Part shown: in pieces, positions 8,150-11,341 of the stretch
Layout of the letters: every line of letters begins with the position of its first letter
Numbering within the stretch: position 1 is the first letter of the stretch
Assembly: GCA_028715585.1 (NCBI GenBank)
Contig: JAQURN010000029.1
Span: forward strand, 1-11,341
DNA from: Actinomycetota bacterium
GTDB taxonomy: Bacteria > Actinomycetota > Geothermincolia > Fen-727 > JAQURN01
Reading direction: 5' to 3'
Length of the DNA stretch: 11,341 nt
Position numbers and translations under genes: made by a program
The notes under the pieces: model-generated
Databases searched by the model: none
Seen by the model: only the letters and a program-made list of their open reading frames with translations
What the model was told of the DNA's origin: nothing

Positions 8150-8179
8150 GTGACTTGGTTCTCCCTAAAGGGGTATAAT
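8150..8179 (+). promoter_or_regulatory. Candidate sigma-70-type promoter for the zinc-finger gene
   Basis: A perfect TATAAT lies at 8174-8179 in the 103-bp gap after the divIC-like gene. Eighteen bp upstream, GTGACT at 8150-8155 matches four of six bases of TTGACA. Transcription would begin near 8186, leaving a leader of about 45 nt to the preferred TTG start at 8233. This would make the zinc-finger, DUF501 and ppx genes a unit that can be transcribed independently of the mfd-pyk run. Confidence 0.5.
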
Positions 8180-8186
8180 TCTGCCA

Positions 8187-8196
8187 GCAAATTTGC
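8187..8196. promoter_or_regulatory. Palindrome GCAAATTTGC at the predicted transcription start
   Basis: A perfect 10-bp palindrome begins 7 bp after the TATAAT box, at the predicted +1. Its position is that of a repressor operator. The palindrome is seen in the sequence; no regulator is identified and short AT-rich palindromes can occur by chance. Confidence 0.3.
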
Positions 8197-8232
8197 CTGT
8201 CATTGCTATTTTCTTTAGAGGAAGTGAGGAAA

Positions 8233-9576
8233 TTGGACTGCGAACTACATTCTGGGCAAAAAACCGTCGGAATATGCCTCGACTGCGGGAGGGCAATATG
8301 CCCTCAGTGCATAGAAGAGAGCCAGGACAGTCTCAGGTGTCCTGAATGTCGCCAGAAAGAGGTCGAGCGAATTGCCGCCATGATGCGAGCCCCTATCTCC
8401 CAGGTGCCGCGTCCCAAGAAGAAAAAGCGCGAAAAGCCTGCTAAGACAAAGGGGCAGGTGCCACCTGTCTTAGAGGAAGCCCCTCCACCTGTTCTAGAGG
8501 AGGTTCCCCCTTCAGCTCCCCCACTCGTCCTAGAGGAGGTTCCCCCTCCGGCTCCTCCACAGGAGCCGGCTGAGGAAGTTCCACCTTTGGTTGGGGAGGT
8601 TCCAAGCGAACCAAGAGGGCTGGAGGTGAGGCCGATTACAGGCGTTCCAGTCGGCGAGGAACCCGCTTCTCTCGCGGTAGGACCCACTGCTGATTTCGAG
8701 GAACTTGTAAGCCCGCGGGAAGAAGAGGAAGAAGCCCTTCTGGGTGCTCCACAGGCGGAACGCGCCGAAATTCCACTGGCGGAAGAGGGGCTTGAAGGTA
8801 TGATTGCCCCTCCACCCTCCCCGGTTAGCGCCGGCAAAAAGAAAAGTAGGTGGTGGAGGAAGAAAGAGAAACCCCCTAAGGTGAAGAAAGAGGAAGAGGA
8901 AGCCTTGCCCCCTCCGCCTCCTGAATTCAGCGAGATGCCCCCCGTGGAGCAGCCCCCCGCCCCGCCAGCAGCGGGGATAGAGGTCGAGCCTGTGCCACCG
9001 GAAGTAGCCATCCCACCGCTGGCGGAGGAAGTGCCACCTCCAGAGTATGGCGCCCCGCCAGTATCTGAGGTCGAAGAGGCACAACCCCCAACCCTGGAGG
9101 AAGAACCTTCCGGGGAATTCCCGCCTGGGCTTGGAGAAGAAGAGGGAACGCTCGAAGAAGCAAGACCCGAGATGTTTACCAAAGAGGATTACCTTCCTCC
9201 GCCGGAGTATGAGGAGTTCTTTGTTTCCGAAGAGAAGGAAGAGGCCCCACCTGCTCTTGAGGAAATTACGAGCTCAGAAGTGGCAGAGGGGGGAGAAGGT
9301 AAGGAGGCAACAGGGGGATGGCCATTTGAGGAAGTTCCTCCTGTGGGGTTGGAGGAAGAGAAAGGCGAAGAAACCCCACCTGAGGTGCACAAAGAGGGTG
9401 GAGGCTTGGAGGGGGAGGAACCCCAGGAAGAACCTGGAACTCCTACCCATGAGGAAAATCCATGGGCAGGCCAACTGACCGAAGAAGAGACCCACTCATT
9501 CTCCTTTGAAGAAGACGTGAAGAAGAAGGAAAAGGAAAAGGGTTCCAAGGACGAGCGTGATTCATTCTGGGAATGA
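8233..9576 (+). CDS. B-box-type zinc-finger protein with long Pro/Glu-rich disordered region
   Basis: Function unknown. The 447-residue product begins with a compact zinc finger (residues 3-39): C3-x2-H6, C15-x2-C18, C23-x2-C26, C36-x2-C39, in the pattern of bacterial B-box-like fingers that open MxCxxH and end RCPEC. The remaining 400 or so residues are low complexity: Pro, Glu, Ala and Val in repeats such as PPVLEEVPP, with no membrane segment or enzyme domain that I can see. Residues 199-222 form a Lys/Arg-rich island containing WW, and the C-terminus is basic then acidic, ending SFWE. PPPEY occurs at 268-272 and 322-326. TTG 8233 is chosen because it places the finger at the N-terminus and has GAGG 3 nt upstream; GTG 8224 and TTG 8203 are in-frame alternatives. 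It overlaps DUF501 by ATGA. A scaffold or adaptor at the envelope or divisome is a guess from context. Confidence 0.82.
   Translation: MDCELHSGQKTVGICLDCGRAICPQCIEESQDSLRCPECRQKEVERIAAMMRAPISQVPRPKKKKREKPAKTKGQVPPVLEEAPPPVLEEVPPSAPPLVLEEVPPPAPPQEPAEEVPPLVGEVPSEPRGLEVRPITGVPVGEEPASLAVGPTADFEELVSPREEEEEALLGAPQAERAEIPLAEEGLEGMIAPPPSPVSAGKKKSRWWRKKEKPPKVKKEEEEALPPPPPEFSEMPPVEQPPAPPAAGIEVEPVPPEVAIPPLAEEVPPPEYGAPPVSEVEEAQPPTLEEEPSGEFPPGLGEEEGTLEEARPEMFTKEDYLPPPEYEEFFVSEEKEEAPPALEEITSSEVAEGGEGKEATGGWPFEEVPPVGLEEEKGEETPPEVHKEGGGLEGEEPQEEPGTPTHEENPWAGQLTEEETHSFSFEEDVKKKEKEKGSKDERDSFWE
8471..8547 (+). repeat. Short tandem coding repeats, 18-bp exact copy
   Basis: CTAGAGGAGGTTCCCCCT occurs at 8494-8511 and again, identical, at 8530-8547, giving a 36-bp (12-codon) period. 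A diverged copy of the core, TAGAGGAAG, lies at 8471. The repeats encode the VLEE(A/V)PP units of the Pro/Glu-rich protein. Identity at synonymous positions suggests recent duplication rather than selection on the protein alone. Confidence 0.6.
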
Positions 9577-10211
9577 GAGCTCTTTCGAGAAAGCCGAGCG
9601 AAAGAAAAGTCTCCCCCGCTAGCCTGCTATCCACGAGCCTTTCCGAAGAGTTTTTTCGGCTCCTCTCTGGGGACATTCCACGCCTTTCGATGCCCGCGGA
9701 AGAAGACCTTTGTGTTATTGAGAGACAATTAGGAAGAAAGCCAGAGGGGCAGGTTTTTATAGCCCGCAGGTGTTCGCACGGGAAACCTGCTGTTATTCTT
9801 ACCGTGATAGGCGCGTCGCCTTGGAGGGGTCCTCTCCCGCCGTTTCTCTGGCTTGTGTGTTTACATCTTGCGCGGGAAGTCTCCAGGCTCGAAAGCAAAG
9901 GGGTTATACGTGAGCTTCAGAGAAAGGTGGACCTCGACGAGAAAATTAGTTCTCGCCTTGCTTTTGAGGAAACCAGCCTCTGGGGGCTGAAGAGGAGAAC
10001 TTCAAGACTCCTGGGTGTCGAAGGGTTCGATTTGTCCCACAGATGCGAAGGGATAGCTGGTGGAAGAAGGGGAGCAGTAAAATGCCTCCATGCCCACCTT
10101 GCCTTTCACCTTGCTTTTGGAGAAGGGGTCATCGGGGAAGAGTGCCTCCAGATGATGGGAAAAGGGCGGTGTATATGGTGTGAGAGGATACCAGAGGCTT
10201 GCATCCATTGA
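9573..10211 (+). CDS. DUF501 family protein
   Basis: This is a member of a conserved family of unknown function found mainly in actinobacteria, next to ppx. The recognisable core starts near residue 46: VIERQLGR, then an RRCSHG motif (Cys67), VSRLESKG, and the strongly family-like VKCLHAHLAFHLAFGEGVIGEE (Cys171), ending in C200-x2-C203. The section that is usually PRLPDGTPFPTLYWLTCP is replaced here by a diverged GASPWRGPLPPFLWLVCL. The conserved Cys and His residues suggest metal or redox chemistry, but this is inference. The ATG at 9573 overlaps the preceding stop as ATGA and lacks a clear ribosome binding site, so translation is probably coupled. The first 45 or so residues are an unrecognised extension; ATG 9690 is an alternative start close to the core. 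The 3' end overlaps ppx by 32 bp. Confidence 0.87.
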   Translation: MRALSRKPSERKVSPASLLSTSLSEEFFRLLSGDIPRLSMPAEEDLCVIERQLGRKPEGQVFIARRCSHGKPAVILTVIGASPWRGPLPPFLWLVCLHLAREVSRLESKGVIRELQRKVDLDEKISSRLAFEETSLWGLKRRTSRLLGVEGFDLSHRCEGIAGGRRGAVKCLHAHLAFHLAFGEGVIGEECLQMMGKGRCIWCERIPEACIH

Positions 10212-11172
10212 TATCGGCACAAATTCGACCAGGATGCTTGTTGCCGACTGCAATGGGTTTATAACAAAGACGATTGATAGAAGAATGGTGATTACTCGTC
10301 TCGGCAAGGCAGTGGACGGAACCGGCAAGCTCGATAGCGAAGCCATCGAGGGGACCCTTTCCGTCCTTTCGGAGTATGCTCGCCTGCTGTCTTCTCATAA
10401 GCCGGATAGAGTTAGCGTTGCTGCTACGAGCGCGTTGAGGGACTCGGCTAACGCGGGTGATTTTGTTAGTCGGGCGGGTGAAATTACTGGCTCTGAGGTG
10501 GAGATTCTCCCGGGCGGGGAAGAGGCTCGTTTGAGCTTTGTGGGAGCCGTGTCCAACCTTCCCCGAGGGAAGGTTGGCAGGAGGGCAGGAAAGATATTCG
10601 TATTCGATATCGGCGGCGGTAGCACCGAACTCATAGCGGGCAACCTTCCGAGAAAGAGAAGCCGTTTGTTGTACGAAGAGCCGAGAGTCAGGAGCATTCA
10701 GGTCGGCTGCGTTCGGATGAGTGAGCGCTTCCTGAAGGGGGACCCCCCATCACCAGTGGCGCTTGGCAGGATGGAGTCTTACCTTGTCTCTACCCTCAAG
10801 CCGGCTTTCGACTCGCTTTTCCAGAGCAAACCATCCCTAGTAGTTGGGCTTGCGGGCACTGTTACCACTGTTGCCGCGATAAAGCTGGGGTTGACGGAAT
10901 ACAACTCGCAAGCCATTCACCACTCTTGCCTCCTGAGAGAAGAAGTGGAGGAGATTTATAGGAGGCTGGCATCCGTCCCACTCTCGGACAGAAAAAAGAT
11001 TATGGGGCTTGAGCCCGAAAGGGCGGATATCATCGTTGGAGGCATAGCGGTTCTCCGTGCCGTGATGGATCTTGCTGGGGTGGACGAGATATTAGTGAGC
11101 GAAAAGGATATCCTGGATGGATTGATTCTTCGTCTCTATGCCAATACAACGGCAGGGGCTTCCGATTCTTGA
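10180..11172 (+). CDS. Ppx/GppA family exopolyphosphatase / guanosine pentaphosphate phosphohydrolase
   Basis: The family removes terminal phosphate from inorganic polyphosphate and/or converts pppGpp to ppGpp, linking phosphate storage to the stringent response. The 330-residue product has the actin-like ASKHA fold motifs: phosphate-1 IDIGTNSTRML (Asp11), ATSALRD, the catalytic Glu region GGEEA (Glu115), phosphate-2 FDIGGGSTEL (Asp143), QVGCVRMSERFLKGDPP, and the adenosine-type GLAGTVTTVAA. It is the short form without the C-terminal HD-like domain of E. coli Ppx, like actinobacterial homologues such as Rv1026. GTG 10180 is the only start in frame after an upstream stop at 10153, with GGGCGG about 10 nt before it. 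It begins inside the DUF501 gene, so the two are probably translated together. Ppx versus GppA activity cannot be told from sequence, so no symbol is given. Confidence 0.93.
   Translation: MRGYQRLASIDIGTNSTRMLVADCNGFITKTIDRRMVITRLGKAVDGTGKLDSEAIEGTLSVLSEYARLLSSHKPDRVSVAATSALRDSANAGDFVSRAGEITGSEVEILPGGEEARLSFVGAVSNLPRGKVGRRAGKIFVFDIGGGSTELIAGNLPRKRSRLLYEEPRVRSIQVGCVRMSERFLKGDPPSPVALGRMESYLVSTLKPAFDSLFQSKPSLVVGLAGTVTTVAAIKLGLTEYNSQAIHHSCLLREEVEEIYRRLASVPLSDRKKIMGLEPERADIIVGGIAVLRAVMDLAGVDEILVSEKDILDGLILRLYANTTAGASDS
10553..10577. repeat. Perfect 11-bp inverted repeat inside the ppx/gppA gene
   Basis: CCAACCTTCCC at 10553-10563 pairs exactly with GGGAAGGTTGG at 10567-10577 around a 3-nt CGA loop. 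It encodes the variable SNLPRGKVG loop just before the phosphate-2 motif. No T-run follows, so it is not an intrinsic terminator. A partial copy of the left arm (CAACCTTCCGAG) recurs at 10641-10652. Confidence 0.6.
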
Positions 11173-11176
11173 CCCT

Positions 11177-11205
11177 TTTCAACACTGGCAGGCGTGAAGT
11201 AACAT
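11177..11205 (+). promoter_or_regulatory. Weak promoter candidate for tRNA-Leu
   Basis: TTTCAA at 11177-11182 and TAACAT at 11200-11205 are separated by 17 bp and would start transcription about 12 bp before the mature tRNA. Matches to consensus are three and four of six, so this is only a positional guess; the tRNA may instead be read through from the ppx operon. No terminator is visible between ppx and the tRNA. Confidence 0.2.
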
Positions 11206-11224
11206 TGAATCTGGTGAGATAGGG

Positions 11225-11310
11225 GCGGGGATGCCGGAATTGGTAGACGGGACGGGCTTAAAACCCGTTGTCCATTGGACGTGAGGGTTCGATTCCCTCT
11301 CCCCGCACCA
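11225..11310 (+). tRNA. tRNA-Leu (anticodon UAA)
   Basis: The cloverleaf folds by hand. The acceptor stem GCGGGGA (11225-11231) pairs with TCCCCGC (11300-11306), with discriminator A11307 and encoded CCA at 11308-11310. The D arm has CCG/CGG around GAATTGGTAGA. The anticodon stem ACGGG/CCCGT encloses CTTAAAA, giving TAA at 11259-11261, which reads UUA. A long class II variable arm (GTCC-ATT-GGAC) and T arm GAGGG-TTCGATT-CCCTC complete it. Class II form, anticodon and A73 all agree with leucine. It lies 52 bp after ppx/gppA. Confidence 0.97.
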
Positions 11311-11333
11311 GCACAATAAGGGGGTGCTAAAGG

Positions 11334-11341
11334 ATGAATCT
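11334..11341 (+). CDS. Possible start of a further gene cut by the window edge
   Basis: An ATG at 11334 follows AAGGGGGTG (11318-11326), a plausible ribosome binding site about 8-10 nt upstream. Only two codons and a fraction are visible, so no product can be named, and a chance ATG cannot be excluded. Confidence 0.2.

Noticed and set aside
8304..9182. Long antisense open frame of 292 codons opposite the zinc-finger gene
   Set aside because: It is the Ser/Gly/Thr-rich mirror of the Pro/Glu-rich coding strand; low-complexity codon bias removes stops on the other strand. No domain or ribosome binding site supports it.
11169..11174. TTGACC as a -35 box for the tRNA
   Set aside because: It matches five of six consensus bases but overlaps the ppx/gppA stop codon, and the nearest -10-like sequence is 25 bp away, too far for a normal promoter.
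1..11341. CRISPR array, insertion sequence, prophage or toxin-antitoxin system
   Set aside because: No regularly spaced repeats, transposase, integrase or small paired genes were found. MazG here is the two-domain housekeeping enzyme and no mazE/mazF is adjacent.

Overview
The window is a chromosomal housekeeping segment from a bacterium that is probably a deep-branching member of the Actinobacteriota. The main reason is gene order. A run of mfd, a secreted peptidyl-prolyl isomerase, mazG, a glycolytic gene, a DivIC/FtsB-like septum protein, a DUF501 protein and a Ppx/GppA phosphatase matches the conserved actinobacterial neighbourhood known in Mycobacterium tuberculosis as Rv1020-Rv1026 (mfd, mazG, lpqU, eno, divIC-like, DUF501, ppx). 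GTG and TTG starts are frequent, the base composition is only moderately GC-rich by eye, and a Leu-UAA tRNA is present. That fits an early-branching or subsurface lineage better than a high-GC streptomycete or mycobacterium. The lineage is an inference; no 16S or marker phylogeny was possible.

Layout: a cell-wall amidase gene runs leftward from 758 and leaves the window at base 1. A 134-bp divergent promoter region follows (759-892). Everything after it points right: mfd (transcription-coupled repair), a PrsA/SurA-like lipoprotein foldase, mazG (NTP pyrophosphohydrolase), pyk (pyruvate kinase) and a DivIC/FtsB-like division protein, with gaps of about 20-60 bp. A new promoter candidate lies in the 103-bp gap before a large protein with an N-terminal B-box-like zinc finger and a long Pro/Glu-rich low-complexity tail. 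That gene overlaps the DUF501 gene by ATGA, and the DUF501 gene overlaps ppx by 32 bp. A tRNA-Leu(UAA) with encoded CCA follows, and a possible start codon lies at the right edge.

Functionally the genes combine envelope and division work (amidase, foldase, DivIC-like protein, probably the zinc-finger protein) with DNA repair and nucleotide-pool or stress housekeeping (Mfd, MazG, Ppx/GppA). No mobile element, CRISPR array or phage gene was seen. The most unusual items are the zinc-finger/Pro-Glu protein inserted between the divIC-like gene and DUF501, the presence of pyruvate kinase where enolase usually sits, and the active-site residues of that pyruvate kinase, which match the K+-independent class. 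There is no gene-free stretch over 300 bp.
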